NCBI GenBank assembly: GCA_025059205.1
Contig: JANXDS010000001.1
Coordinates: 425,582-476,005 of the forward strand
Reading direction: 5' to 3'
DNA: 50,424 nt
Source: Aigarchaeota archaeon
GTDB lineage: Archaea > Thermoproteota > Nitrososphaeria_A > Caldarchaeales > Wolframiiraptoraceae
A program made the translations under genes and the position numbers. Below the pieces are notes generated by a model. The model did no database searches. It saw nothing but the letters and a program-made list of their open reading frames with translations, and had not been told where the DNA came from. This document shows, piece after piece, positions 8,179-19,344 of this stretch (position 1 is its first letter; each line of letters opens with the position of its first letter).

Positions 8179-9132
8179 ATGGATAATAAATCGACCTTCC
8201 TATATCAGATTGACTTGGAGGCAATATACGCTGAGCGTTTGGTAAAGGTATATGGAAACGGTTTTTGTGCTTTGAAGGGTATTACGCTTAGCGTAAAATC
8301 TGGAACGGTATTTAGCCTACTTGGCAGAAACGGCGCAGGGAAGACAACGTTCTTGAGAATAATGACGACCCAGCTTCTACCAACGAGCGGGATTGGAAAA
8401 ATCTTGGGCTACGATGTAGTTAAAGAGGCATCCGAGGTAAGGAAGAGGGTGGCTGTAGTACCGCAGGAGTCCAAGCCCATGTATCTTCTTACGGTCAAGG
8501 AGCATGTGAAGTACTACTTGATGATGAGGGGTTTCTCGATTACTGAAGCATCTGAAAGGACGCGTAAGGTTTTAGACGACCTGGACCTTAAGGATTATGC
8601 TGATACGCTTTGCATGAAGTTATCGGGTGGGCTGAAGAGGAAAGTACTTGTGGCGATGGCGGTTGCTACGGAGGCTGATGTAATATTCTTAGACGAGCCG
8701 ACGACAGGTCTTGACCCTATTGCCAAGAGACTTGTCTGGGATGTCATAAACAGGGCTGCGATGTCTGGCCGGACGATCTTCTTAACGACGCATAACATGG
8801 ACGAAGTCGAGACGATCGCAGACGAGTTTGCGCTGATTAATGACGGCGAACTCGTAGTCCAAGGCTACGTGGACGAAGTTCAACGCATGTTTCCCTACAG
8901 GATGAGGGCAGAAGTTCAAGTTGTCGCCTCGAACCCGGAGGAGTTATCAGAGTTCGGCGAGGTCATCACGGTAGGCAGAAGGTTAATCATCTATCCTAGA
9001 AACGAGGATGATTCCAAAAGGCTTTATGAATATTGTACGGCGAAGGGTCTGAAGGTAACGTTCTCGCCAATTGGGGTAGAAGATGTGTTCCTCAGGGAGG
9101 TGTTCACCTGTGGAGTTAGTGAAAAACGTTAG
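8179..9132 (+). CDS. ABC transporter ATP-binding protein (ABC-2 exporter type)
   Basis: 317 aa. It has Walker A GRNGAGKTT, signature LSGGLKRK, Walker B VIFLDEPTTGLD and H-loop LTTHNMDE, followed by the ~90-residue C-terminal extension typical of DrrA/CcmA-like exporter ATPases. It energises export by the permease encoded next, whose start lies inside this gene. The substrate cannot be told from sequence. Confidence 0.93.
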   Translation: MDNKSTFLYQIDLEAIYAERLVKVYGNGFCALKGITLSVKSGTVFSLLGRNGAGKTTFLRIMTTQLLPTSGIGKILGYDVVKEASEVRKRVAVVPQESKPMYLLTVKEHVKYYLMMRGFSITEASERTRKVLDDLDLKDYADTLCMKLSGGLKRKVLVAMAVATEADVIFLDEPTTGLDPIAKRLVWDVINRAAMSGRTIFLTTHNMDEVETIADEFALINDGELVVQGYVDEVQRMFPYRMRAEVQVVASNPEELSEFGEVITVGRRLIIYPRNEDDSKRLYEYCTAKGLKVTFSPIGVEDVFLREVFTCGVSEKR

Positions 9133-9853
9133 GGCTATACTTGCGCTCGTCATGTTTAATGGCATTAAACCTGTAATTAGGAGTCCACTATGGCTCGTCG
9201 TTATGCTGGCTTATCCATTGATACTCGTCTTCTTTATTCATATGTTCGCGGAGTATGCAGTATCGGACGCTTTGGTAGGCGGATTGATATCGCTCGTTGT
9301 GATGAGTGGTGTAGCTCTACAAGCGGATATAGTCTGGTACAAGATGGAGCTTAAGTTCCAGGATATGGTTGTGGCATCGCCTCTCTCACCAACCGTTTAC
9401 ATGGTAGGCATAGCAGTCTCTGAGCTGGTATACAGCTCTCCGGCTATAGTCCTCTTCTTAATCCTCATGGCCCTGAGGGGAATGATATACGTATCGAGCA
9501 TTCCGATGCTTGTGCCGTCGATATTGTTGTGCTGGCTTTCAGCACTTTCCATCGGTTTCTACTTATCTACACGAATATCCGACATTAGACACATATGGGC
9601 ACTTGAGGGTTTAATATCAATATTGTTCAGCATGCTTCCACCAGTATACTATCCTATGAGCCTACTGCCAGAATGGGGTCAGGTAGTTTCTATGCTCATT
9701 CCGACTACACATGCCGCGCTACTAACGAAGGAGGCCGTCGGAATAATATCGCTTACAGACCATCAGAGGTTACTAAGCATCATGGCTCTTCTCATATGGA
9801 CCGCCGTACTTATGATGGTGGCAAGAAGAAAGTCTGTTTGGAGAGAACCTTGA
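9110..9853 (+). CDS. ABC-2 type transporter permease
   Basis: About 247 aa with six predicted membrane segments (such as PLWLVVMLAYPLILVFFIHMF, then the 9390-9600 block) and the ABC-2 family region LEGLISILFSMLPPVYYPMSLLPEW. The GTG at 9110 is chosen because GGGAGGTG lies 8-14 bases upstream; an upstream ATG at 9083 lies further inside the ATPase gene. The 23-base overlap with the ATPase points to one transcript and a two-gene exporter. Confidence 0.9.
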   Translation: MELVKNVRAILALVMFNGIKPVIRSPLWLVVMLAYPLILVFFIHMFAEYAVSDALVGGLISLVVMSGVALQADIVWYKMELKFQDMVVASPLSPTVYMVGIAVSELVYSSPAIVLFLILMALRGMIYVSSIPMLVPSILLCWLSALSIGFYLSTRISDIRHIWALEGLISILFSMLPPVYYPMSLLPEWGQVVSMLIPTTHAALLTKEAVGIISLTDHQRLLSIMALLIWTAVLMMVARRKSVWREP

Positions 9854-9905
9854 CCTAAGGCGCTTTATAATTTAAATCTAGCTAGTCAAAAATATTATTC
9901 GGGTC

Positions 9906-10847
9906 TTGGACGTAAGCATCTTGGACGTATTCGCTGGCGGTGGAGGATTCAGCCTAGGATTCGACAAGAATATCAAAGCGGCCATAGAGAATCACCCGTA
10001 TGTTGTCAAGACCTATGCGTACAACTTCCCATGGGTTTACATATTTCCAGAAGACGTGAAGAGGGTTAGTGGTAAGGCCATCTTAGATGCCGTCGGAGAG
10101 GTAGATGTAGTCATAGGTGGTCCGCCTTGCGAGCCTTTTACGAGTATGAATCGAATGAGGAAAAAGAATCCCTTAGACAGGTTAATGTCGGATGCACAGG
10201 GAAGGTTGGTGCTAGAGTTCATTCGTTTGGTTAGCGAACTCAATCCAAAGATATATGTAATGGAGAACGTGCCCGAGCTAGTTGAGGAACCCCTCGGAAG
10301 TATTTTGAAGGATTTTTTCGAGAGAATAGGTTACAAGACGTACTTCAACTTCTTCGAAGCTCATCGTTATGGTGTGCCTTCTAGGAGGTATAGGGTCTTC
10401 ATCTCTAACGTAAAGATCGAATTAAGTGGTATGGAAGAAAAGGCTAAGTGTGTCGAAGAGACCTTAAGAGGCATTCCACCTCTTGGAGAGGCGCCAAACC
10501 ACAACCTCGTCAAGGTTGGCGCTGTTAGGCAGAAGAAGATAATGACGTTAAAGTGGGGTGAAGCGCTTTTCAGCTTTAGAGATTCTTTGAACAGAACACA
10601 TAGGAATTGGGTTAGGTTACACCCAAAGAAGATCGCTCCCACTATTCACGGCAAATCGAGGTTCATCCATCCATACGAGGACAGGTTATTAACTGTGAGG
10701 GAACATGCACGCTTGATGAGCTTTCCAGATGAACACGTGTTCTATGGTGGAATAGATAGTCAGTTCGATCAGGTTGGCGAAGCAGTTCCGCCGTTACTTG
10801 CAAAGAAGATAGCCCAGTTCATTCTCAAAAAGTTAGACGAAGTTTAG
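9906..10847 (+). CDS. DNA (cytosine-5-)-methyltransferase, solitary
   Basis: 313 aa. It carries C5-methyltransferase motifs in order: I (LDVFAGGGGFSLGF), IV (GGPPCEPFTS, catalytic Cys75), VI (VMENVPEL), VIII (RYGVPSRRYRVF), IX/X (LTVREHARLMSFPD and QVGEAVPPLLA). The residue after the catalytic Cys is Glu rather than the common Gln. A TTG start follows TTTATAATTTAAATC at about 9872 and may be leaderless. The target-recognition region is short. No restriction endonuclease gene lies nearby, so it is probably an orphan methylase. A Dnmt2-like RNA role cannot be excluded. Confidence 0.9.
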   Translation: MDVSILDVFAGGGGFSLGFDKNIKAAIENHPYVVKTYAYNFPWVYIFPEDVKRVSGKAILDAVGEVDVVIGGPPCEPFTSMNRMRKKNPLDRLMSDAQGRLVLEFIRLVSELNPKIYVMENVPELVEEPLGSILKDFFERIGYKTYFNFFEAHRYGVPSRRYRVFISNVKIELSGMEEKAKCVEETLRGIPPLGEAPNHNLVKVGAVRQKKIMTLKWGEALFSFRDSLNRTHRNWVRLHPKKIAPTIHGKSRFIHPYEDRLLTVREHARLMSFPDEHVFYGGIDSQFDQVGEAVPPLLAKKIAQFILKKLDEV

Positions 10848-10921
10848 CATTAAAGCACGTAAAATTTTTAAACTGTCGTACACTTAGGTGACAAAGTTTG
10901 AGAAATACGAAAACACAAAAA

Positions 10922-10931
10922 TTTTATATAC
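10922..10931 (+). promoter_or_regulatory. TATA box of the cysteine hydrolase gene
   Basis: TTTTATATAC lies about 35-44 bases before the ATG at 10966 and predicts a short leader holding the GAGGAG ribosome-binding site. Confidence 0.55.
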
Positions 10932-10965
10932 AAAATACGCGCTTAAAGTTTTGAGGAGAATTTTT

Positions 10966-11565
10966 ATGGTGTTCAAGGCAAAAGAGACTGCGGTAGTTAT
11001 GATAGAGTTTCAGAACGATTTTTGCAAGCCCGGTTTTCCGCTCTATCCTGGCGTTGAGCAAGTGCTTAAAGAGTACAAGGTGATCGAGAACGCCGTAGCA
11101 CTTGCTAAAGGTGCTAAGGAAAAGGGCGTCCTCGTCATAGGCTGTCCAATAACGTTTGAGCCGGATTATAAGGACCTTGGACAAGAGTTCGGTATAAAGG
11201 CTAACGTTAAGAAGGGTGGAACGTTCAGGAAAGGAACTAAGGGTGCGGAATTTATAGATGAGTTGAAACCATATGTGGATCTCTACGTCGAAGGAAAGAG
11301 AGGCTTAGACGGTTTCCACGGAACAAATCTTGATACGCTACTCAGGTACAACGGAATAAAAAACGTCGCGATATGTGGGTTCTTGACGAACGTTTGTGTA
11401 GAGTCTACTGCGAGGACAGCGTACGACCTGAACTATCACGTAATAATAATCAAGGACTGCACCGCAGCTCTATCTTGGGAGGAGCAGAGGTACGCCGAGA
11501 CGAAACTCTTTCCTTTGATAGCCGAGGTAATGACGCATAAGGAGTTCTTGGAGAAGATTGGGTAA
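10966..11565 (+). CDS. Isochorismatase-family cysteine hydrolase
   Basis: 199 aa. The triad residues of the family are visible: Asp in EFQNDF, Lys in VEGKRGLDGF and Cys in FLTNVCVESTART. The family includes nicotinamidases, carbamoylases and isochorismatases, and the substrate cannot be assigned. The ATG at 10966 is preceded by TTGAGGAG as ribosome-binding site, and a TATA box (TTTATATAC) lies at 10923-10931. The longer upstream frame to 10888 would run through that TATA box and is rejected. Confidence 0.9.
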   Translation: MVFKAKETAVVMIEFQNDFCKPGFPLYPGVEQVLKEYKVIENAVALAKGAKEKGVLVIGCPITFEPDYKDLGQEFGIKANVKKGGTFRKGTKGAEFIDELKPYVDLYVEGKRGLDGFHGTNLDTLLRYNGIKNVAICGFLTNVCVESTARTAYDLNYHVIIIKDCTAALSWEEQRYAETKLFPLIAEVMTHKEFLEKIG

Positions 11566-11571
11566 CTTCCA

Positions 11572-11584
11572 TTTTTATTTTTTT
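11572..11584 (+). terminator. T-rich terminator
   Basis: The 13-base run T5-A-T7 follows the cysteine hydrolase stop codon and precedes the convergent tRNA-Thr, as expected of an archaeal oligo-T terminator. Confidence 0.5.
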
Positions 11585-11601
11585 AGCACTCAAAGGTCTG
11601 A

Positions 11602-11675
11602 AGCCCCGGGCGGGATTTGAACCCGCGACCACCGGCTTACAAGGCCGGCGCTATGCCGGGCTTAGCTACCGGGGC
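11602..11675 (-). tRNA. tRNA-Thr (anticodon TGT)
   Basis: Read on the minus strand, the acceptor GCCCCGG/CCGGGGC, D arm GCTA/TAGC, anticodon stem CCGGC/GCCGG with loop CTTGTAA, variable loop TGGTC and T arm GCGGG-TTCAAAT-CCCGC all pair. The discriminator is T, as in many archaeal tRNA-Thr. There is no intron and no encoded CCA. Confidence 0.96.
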
Positions 11676-11709
11676 TCTACTTACGGGTTCTATATGCCAT
11701 AATATATTC

Positions 11710-12159
11710 TTACTCTATCTCCCTACACATCACGATAGCATCCTCATCATGGTAGTAGTGCCTTATCCTCCCTTTTTCGACGAAACCCATGCTTGAATAA
11801 AATTTTCTGACAGTGACGTTCGACTCTCTGACCTCCAGCAAAACTTCTCTAGCTCCATATCCTTTCGCATAGGATATTGCCGCATTCATAAGCATTCTTC
11901 CTATTCCCCTGCGTCTATAACTTTGTTCTACTGCAAGGTTGAGTATATGGCCGACCTTTTTGTCATCTTGCTTTTCGATGTCCACGACGACATATCCTAC
12001 GATCCTTCCGTCAATCGCAGCCACCTTAATGTTCTCGGGGTTTTTCGTGTAAAAATATATGAACGTGTAACAAGGCCATGGGTCCCTGAAGGACTCCCTT
12101 TCGATCTTGCAAACCTCTTCTAAGTCGGACGGTCTGAACGCTCTTATCACTATCTCCAT
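11710..12159 (-). CDS. rimI: Ribosomal-protein-alanine / N-terminal acetyltransferase RimI-like
   Basis: 149 aa GNAT enzyme. In archaea RimI/Ard1 homologues acetylate protein N-termini. It shows IRAFRPSDLEEVCKIERESF at the start, the acetyl-CoA loop SYRRRGIGRMLM, and NVTVRKFYSSMGFVEKGRIRHYY near the C-terminus, all typical of the family. A TATA-like AAATATTTAATT lies at about 12189-12200 on the minus strand. Confidence 0.9.
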   Translation of the reverse strand: MEIVIRAFRPSDLEEVCKIERESFRDPWPCYTFIYFYTKNPENIKVAAIDGRIVGYVVVDIEKQDDKKVGHILNLAVEQSYRRRGIGRMLMNAAISYAKGYGAREVLLEVRESNVTVRKFYSSMGFVEKGRIRHYYHDEDAIVMCREIE

Positions 12160-12217
12160 GTTCTGTCCGATATTCTCGGACTGACGAATTAAATATTTCT
12201 GAAACTTCTCATCACGG

Positions 12218-12258
12218 ATATACTGCAGGTTACGGTTCTTATAATGCCTGCAGTATAT
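12218..12258. repeat. Perfect 12-base inverted repeat with a 17-base spacer
   Basis: ATATACTGCAGG (12218-12229) and CCTGCAGTATAT (12247-12258) are exact reverse complements. The repeat lies between the RNase P RNA 3' end and the rimI promoter, both on the minus strand. It could end the RNase P transcript or act as an operator. Confidence 0.75.
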
Positions 12259-12274
12259 TTAACAAACGATTTTT

Positions 12275-12571
12275 GGGGCGCGTGGCCCGTAGTCCTCCTT
12301 CTGTTTTAGGCGGGATTTGTCTAATCGGTACCCGAGGCCTCGCCGGGGCTGGCTCAAAGGCCTCTTGCCTTTCCCGCGCGGGTCGCCCGTTCCACCCGAT
12401 CCCGACACCTCGTCAGCGGCTTCCCGCCGCATCAAACTCATCTGGTATCGGGAGGTCTCGTTTCTGGTGCGTTGCCAGGGGTCTCCCCCTACGCCTCACG
12501 GCGTCGCGCGCCCCTACTTGGGGGAGGAACTTCCTCGGGAGTTCCCCGAGACCCGCCCAGCCACTCGCCCC
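12275..12571 (-). ncRNA. rnpB: RNase P RNA (archaeal)
   Basis: A GC-rich ~297-nt block in an AT-richer setting, read on the minus strand. Helix P1 closes the molecule: the 5' GGGGCGAGTGGC pairs with the 3' GCCACGCGCCCC with one mismatch. CR-I contains GAGGAAGTTCCTCC and CR-V contains ACAGAAGGAGGAC. GTTCCTCC pairs with GGAGGAC leaving one bulged U, the universal P4 feature of RNase P. The CAGAAACGAGACC box is also typical. The RNA cleaves 5' leaders from tRNA precursors. Confidence 0.93.
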
Positions 12572-12663
12572 ATAATAAAATCCGTAGCCTCCTTTATCAA
12601 TCCTTCCTTCAATAAGGATCAAAAATTTTTAATTTTACTAAAAAAATCCTAGGCGTGAGTTAA

Positions 12664-13629
12664 ATGAATGAATATGGTTCTGACCATGACGAGTTTCCAC
12701 TCGTCCTCATCCTCTGCGACTCTAAACCATTCTCAATAGTTAGGTACTTCGAGCACGCCCTCTACGATGTGGTAAACGTGATCCCTGTGTACCTCGATAT
12801 ACACGAGTGGTTCATAAAGAAACTCTCTTTGCCATCGCTACTCTACAAACTCTTAAGCTTGAGGCTATCTAGGGTGAAACCAATCCCAAGAGAACCCGAC
12901 GTCGTACTCGTTGTAGAACCTCCCATCAAGCGTCCTTACGACCTCAGAAAGTTCAGGAATTCGATCAAAGTATTCTATGCTCTAGACCCTCACACTTCGA
13001 ACGCTATGCAGACCTATGGAAAGTGCGACCTCTGGAACTACGACTTCGTCTTTGTAGGGCAGAAAGACTACATTTGGATGTTCGAGGAGATGGGTTGCGA
13101 CAAGGTCTTCTGGTTGCCTTATGCGTACGATCCAAGAATATTTAGAGAAATACCCGTACCCCAAAGGATATATGAAGTTACATTTTTAGGTTCCATGAAC
13201 GATGAAAGGAGATATGTGCTTAACGCCCTAAAAGATAAGTTTAGGATATTTACGACGTATGATGGAAAGTTTGTACCGATGCACGATGCATCCAGAGTGT
13301 ACTCGATGTCAAAGATAGTGTTGCAAATTTCTAACAACAAAACCCTTGGAGCGCGAATATTCGAGGCCATGGGCTGCAAGAGGATGGTGCTTGCAGATAG
13401 AATAAAGAACGGTTTAGAAGAGATCTTCAGGGAGGGTGTAGATATAGCGCTATACTCGGACCTGAAGGAACTTATAGAGTTGATAGAGTATTACTTGGAG
13501 GACGAGGAGAAGAGGGAGTTTTTGGCCAACAACGGTCACGAACTCGTGAGGAGTTCACACACCTATCGGCACAGGGTTATTACGATGATGGATCAGATAG
13601 GTATAAAAATACCGCAAGATTTCGCCTGA
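12664..13629 (+). CDS. CgeB-like glycosyltransferase
   Basis: 321 aa. The N-terminal half resembles the DUF3880/CgeB domain (PDVVLVVEPPI, VFYALDPHTSN, YDFVFVGQKDYIWMFEEMG, VFWLPYAYDPRIFR). The C-terminal half resembles the glycosyl-transferase-1 type region: VTFLGSMNDERR, then LGARIFEAMGCKRMVLADR and a terminal helical segment. It is probably a GT-B enzyme of unknown acceptor, possibly in surface glycosylation. It sits alone between RNase P RNA and 23S rRNA. Confidence 0.8.
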   Translation: MNEYGSDHDEFPLVLILCDSKPFSIVRYFEHALYDVVNVIPVYLDIHEWFIKKLSLPSLLYKLLSLRLSRVKPIPREPDVVLVVEPPIKRPYDLRKFRNSIKVFYALDPHTSNAMQTYGKCDLWNYDFVFVGQKDYIWMFEEMGCDKVFWLPYAYDPRIFREIPVPQRIYEVTFLGSMNDERRYVLNALKDKFRIFTTYDGKFVPMHDASRVYSMSKIVLQISNNKTLGARIFEAMGCKRMVLADRIKNGLEEIFREGVDIALYSDLKELIELIEYYLEDEEKREFLANNGHELVRSSHTYRHRVITMMDQIGIKIPQDFA

Positions 13630-13680
13630 TTTTTTACATGTAGAATGCTCTAATTAAGATATCTCGGCACTGTTCGGTCG

Positions 13681-13697
13681 AAAAGCCTTATTAATAA
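13681..13697 (+). promoter_or_regulatory. rRNA promoter (BRE and TATA)
   Basis: AAAAGCC followed by TTATTAATAA fits a strong BRE/TATA pair. It would start transcription near 13720, ahead of the 23S processing stem. Confidence 0.6.
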
Positions 13698-13792
13698 CTC
13701 TCAAGAATCAAGTAATTGCTGAAGTGTTGTATGAGAGCTGCCGGCCTCTCGGCCGGTTTGCTTGATGCGGGAGTAAGTTACGCTTACTATGA

Positions 13793-13835
13793 CCGCGCTC
13801 AGAGGTTTAGAGACGTCGCCAGCTGGATGGTGTGG
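13793..13835 (+). other. Left arm of pre-23S processing stem with BHB bulge
   Basis: This arm pairs with 16913-16953. The inner helix is TGGATGGTGTGG with CCACACCGTCCA. Then come a 3-base bulge AGC (13821-13823), a 4-bp helix CGCC/GGCG, the opposite bulge AAA (16929-16931), then GAGACGT/ACGTCTC and CCGCGC-CAGAGG/CCTCTG-GCGCGG with few mismatches. Two 3-base bulges on opposite strands 4 bp apart form the splicing-endonuclease substrate. Confidence 0.85.
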
Positions 13836-13837
13836 AA

Positions 13838-16910
<3,073 letters not shown>

Positions 16911-16912
16911 AG

Positions 16913-16953
16913 CCACACCGTCCAGGCGAAAACGTCTCCACCTCTGGGCGCGG
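16913..16953 (+). other. Right arm of pre-23S processing stem
   Basis: This is the complement of 13793-13835, carrying the AAA bulge at 16929-16931 of the BHB. Predicted cuts in both bulges would release and allow circularisation of pre-23S RNA. Confidence 0.85.
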
Positions 16954-17006
16954 TTTACAGAGTATGTTTAATTTTAATTATTCTGCAACCTAGCGGCGAC
17001 AGTGTC

Positions 17007-18194
17007 TCAAGAATGTTCTCTGATTTTACTGGCTAAAGACCTGCCCATTTCAACGATTTGTCGCATATTTTCCTCCGTCGGCGGACCATTGATCTCTAAC
17101 GTACCTATCACTTCGATTTTGGAATCTTTAAGTAGCTCTTGGATTTGTTTTACCGCACCTCCACCCCAACCATAAGAACTTAAAACAACCGCGAATTTCG
17201 TTGGTGGACGCAAAGCCTTGAAAATGTACGCGGCATAAACAGCTAGTGGATGAGCTCCGCCTAAAACCGTTGGAGTACCAAAGACAACGGCTCTTGAATC
17301 CACAAGGTCTTTAGCTAAATCACCGATGTCGCTCACAACTAAGTTGTGGAAGGCTAATTCAATGCCTTCTGATGCCAACGCTTCGGCCATCTGCTTAACC
17401 ATGGCGTCCGTGCTGTTCCACATGCTTACATAGGCTATCGTTGCCTTGGGTTTTGTTTCACCAGCCGCCCATCGCTTATACTTGTCTAGAATGAATTCAG
17501 GCTTTCTATGGATAGGACCATGACTCGGTGCGATGATCTTAATGTTTAGGTTAGAGATTTTCTCAAGGGCTCTTTGGGCCATCGTCCTGTAAGGCATAAT
17601 TATCTCGCCCCAGTATTTTTGTGCGTAAACAATAAAATCTTCTACTTCGTCGCTGTAGACTCCTCCAGCCAAGTGAGAACCAAAGAAGTCGCATGAGAAG
17701 AGTATTCCGTCTTCTTCGACGTAGGTAAACATCGTCTCCGGCCAATGGAGCATTGGAGCCTCTATAAAGCGCAGGTTTTTGTCACCCAAGCTTATGATGT
17801 CATTATCAGCCACAACCTTAATCCTTTCCTGTGAAACGTGATAGTAGACCTGAGCCATTTTCGCACCTCTGCCAGTCGTTACGAGTTTAGCCTTTGGTGC
17901 AATCTTCATTATATGGGGTATCGCACCGGCGTGGTCCGGTTCCGCATGATTCATGATGACATAGTCAATCTCTTCGGGGTTCGTGAGGTTGCGAATTTTA
18001 TCCTCCAAATCCTTTTCAAAACCTGGATTCGTAGTGTCTACGAGGGCTTTTCCGTTTCTACCAATAACTAAGTAAGCATTGTAGGACGTTCCTTTTGGAA
18101 GCGGTATTAGAGCGTCGAAAATTCTACGATTCCAGTCTCTTGTACCGACCCAGTAAACGTTTTCCGCCAACTTTATAACATTTCTTTCGTGCAT
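17007..18194 (-). CDS. Flavodiiron protein (A-type flavoprotein, FprA family)
   Basis: 395 aa. The N-terminal metallo-beta-lactamase domain has the diiron motif HAEPDHAG (residues 83-90), then LHWPETMF and HGPIH further on. The C-terminal flavodoxin domain starts near residue 252 (KATIAYVSMWNSTDAM). These proteins reduce O2 to water or NO to N2O. It is the last gene of a minus-strand group with a YHS protein, an unknown protein and a ferritin-like protein, which suggests oxidative or nitrosative defence with iron handling. Confidence 0.95.
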   Translation of the reverse strand: MHERNVIKLAENVYWVGTRDWNRRIFDALIPLPKGTSYNAYLVIGRNGKALVDTTNPGFEKDLEDKIRNLTNPEEIDYVIMNHAEPDHAGAIPHIMKIAPKAKLVTTGRGAKMAQVYYHVSQERIKVVADNDIISLGDKNLRFIEAPMLHWPETMFTYVEEDGILFSCDFFGSHLAGGVYSDEVEDFIVYAQKYWGEIIMPYRTMAQRALEKISNLNIKIIAPSHGPIHRKPEFILDKYKRWAAGETKPKATIAYVSMWNSTDAMVKQMAEALASEGIELAFHNLVVSDIGDLAKDLVDSRAVVFGTPTVLGGAHPLAVYAAYIFKALRPPTKFAVVLSSYGWGGGAVKQIQELLKDSKIEVIGTLEINGPPTEENMRQIVEMGRSLASKIREHS

Positions 18195-18216
18195 TGCGTT
18201 TTCATCTCACGAAATG

Positions 18217-18384
18217 CTACGACTTTCTGCTCTGATACTTCTTTGGATTTTTCTTAAACTCCTCCTCGCATGTTTTGGAACAGAAGTATACAACGCGGCC
18301 TTCGTACTCGATCTTGCTAAACGCCGCGTTTGGGTCTATATTCATTCCACAAACAGGGTCTTTCACAAGGTCTTTCTTAACCAT
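18217..18384 (-). CDS. YHS-domain (TRASH-like) metal-binding protein
   Basis: About 55 aa. It shows KDPVCGMNIDP and VVYFCSKTCEEEFKKNPKKY, the complete YHS domain with the cysteines that bind metal ions. In-frame starts at 18411 and 18399 exist. ATG at 18384 is preferred because a TATA-like TTTTAAATAAG at about 18414-18424 would start transcription just ahead of it. The stop lies 22 bases before the flavodiiron gene. Confidence 0.9.
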   Translation of the reverse strand: MVKKDLVKDPVCGMNIDPNAAFSKIEYEGRVVYFCSKTCEEEFKKNPKKYQSRKS

Positions 18385-18425
18385 GACAAAATCTAACATA
18401 ATTAAGCCCATACTTATTTAAAAGT

Positions 18426-19241
18426 TTAGCTGCATTGACGTTCTACTAATCTCACGATTTTTCTGAAAGTTCTTCGTATCTCTGATACGGAGCTGCTGAA
18501 CGGATAGATGACCAGCATAATCTGCTGTCTGGTAAGGTGTCGTAGGACACGAGTGTTGTCATCCGTTAATGGGAGGATATATTCACCGATTACGTCCTCT
18601 GTAAGATCATTATCGTCAGATCTATTAACGCCTAACCTTCTGATGATGTAAGACTTGACCGCATCGTCCAAACCATCTACGACGACGGGCGTATAGATTG
18701 CTATGAATTCTCCATTCGAAAGCAAAAGGTACTCTTCAAGTTTACTCTTTTTGTACACATGGAACAACGTTATTTTAAAAAGCTTCGCCATACGAGCCGA
18801 GACTTTTTCGATCTTCTCGCAACCCACGTACATCGTCCCGTCATATCTTCGTCTAATCATCTTGGCATACTCCTCGATCAGCTTTATGGAATTTCTGCAT
18901 GATTCGTGCGGAGAAAGGTATGCTGGATTTCCTGGCACAAGGCAAGGTTGTATGTTGCTGTAACTTTGGGACATCTCGATAAACTCCTTAACCCTCGTCT
19001 CGGCATCGGAGCGCCTAACAGATATCGTGACGACTAACGTAATGTCTTTTTGCTCCTCGAGCAAGATCGAGAGGTCGGAAAACCTTGGGTCTGTGCTTGC
19101 CCACTCGGCATCGATAAAATGTTCCCTAACACCAATCGAGCTAAGCAACTTGTTCACTTCATATAACAAATCCAACATCTTGTCAGCATGAAGGGATAAT
19201 TGCGAAGGTTTAGTAGCCTTCGCTAGACGGAAGACCTTCAC
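18426..19241 (-). CDS. Hypothetical protein, 271 aa
   Basis: I do not recognise it with confidence. It is soluble, mixed alpha/beta, with VREHFIDAEWASTDPRFSDL, ITLVVTISVRR and LVPGNPAYLSPHE. Alternating strands and helices hint at a divergent TIM-barrel, perhaps luciferase-like, but no decisive motif is seen. The start is GTG at 19241; a TATA-like TTTTTATATAGG lies about 60-70 bases upstream. Its minus-strand neighbours are a ferritin-like protein upstream and YHS/flavodiiron genes downstream. Confidence 0.65.
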   Translation of the reverse strand: MKVFRLAKATKPSQLSLHADKMLDLLYEVNKLLSSIGVREHFIDAEWASTDPRFSDLSILLEEQKDITLVVTISVRRSDAETRVKEFIEMSQSYSNIQPCLVPGNPAYLSPHESCRNSIKLIEEYAKMIRRRYDGTMYVGCEKIEKVSARMAKLFKITLFHVYKKSKLEEYLLLSNGEFIAIYTPVVVDGLDDAVKSYIIRRLGVNRSDDNDLTEDVIGEYILPLTDDNTRVLRHLTRQQIMLVIYPFSSSVSEIRRTFRKIVRLVERQCS

Positions 19242-19344
19242 CTAATCGGAACCAATTCACCTCTCACCGCTAGATTTTATTCTAAGGTTTTTAGAACCTA
19301 TATAAAAAAATTTAGAGGTGTGTTATGTAGCATGGTATTCGACT

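Noticed and set aside
9855-10865. A restriction-modification system around the cytosine methyltransferase.
   Set aside because: The neighbours are an ABC permease and a cysteine hydrolase; no nuclease frame is present.
10888-10965. A 26-residue N-terminal extension of the cysteine hydrolase.
   Set aside because: It spans the TATA box and is rich in Lys and Tyr unlike the family; the ATG at 10966 has a GAGGAG site.
12259-12652. Open frames of 60-111 codons around 12.3-12.6 kb.
   Set aside because: They overlap the RNase P RNA, whose P1 and P4 helices explain the sequence.
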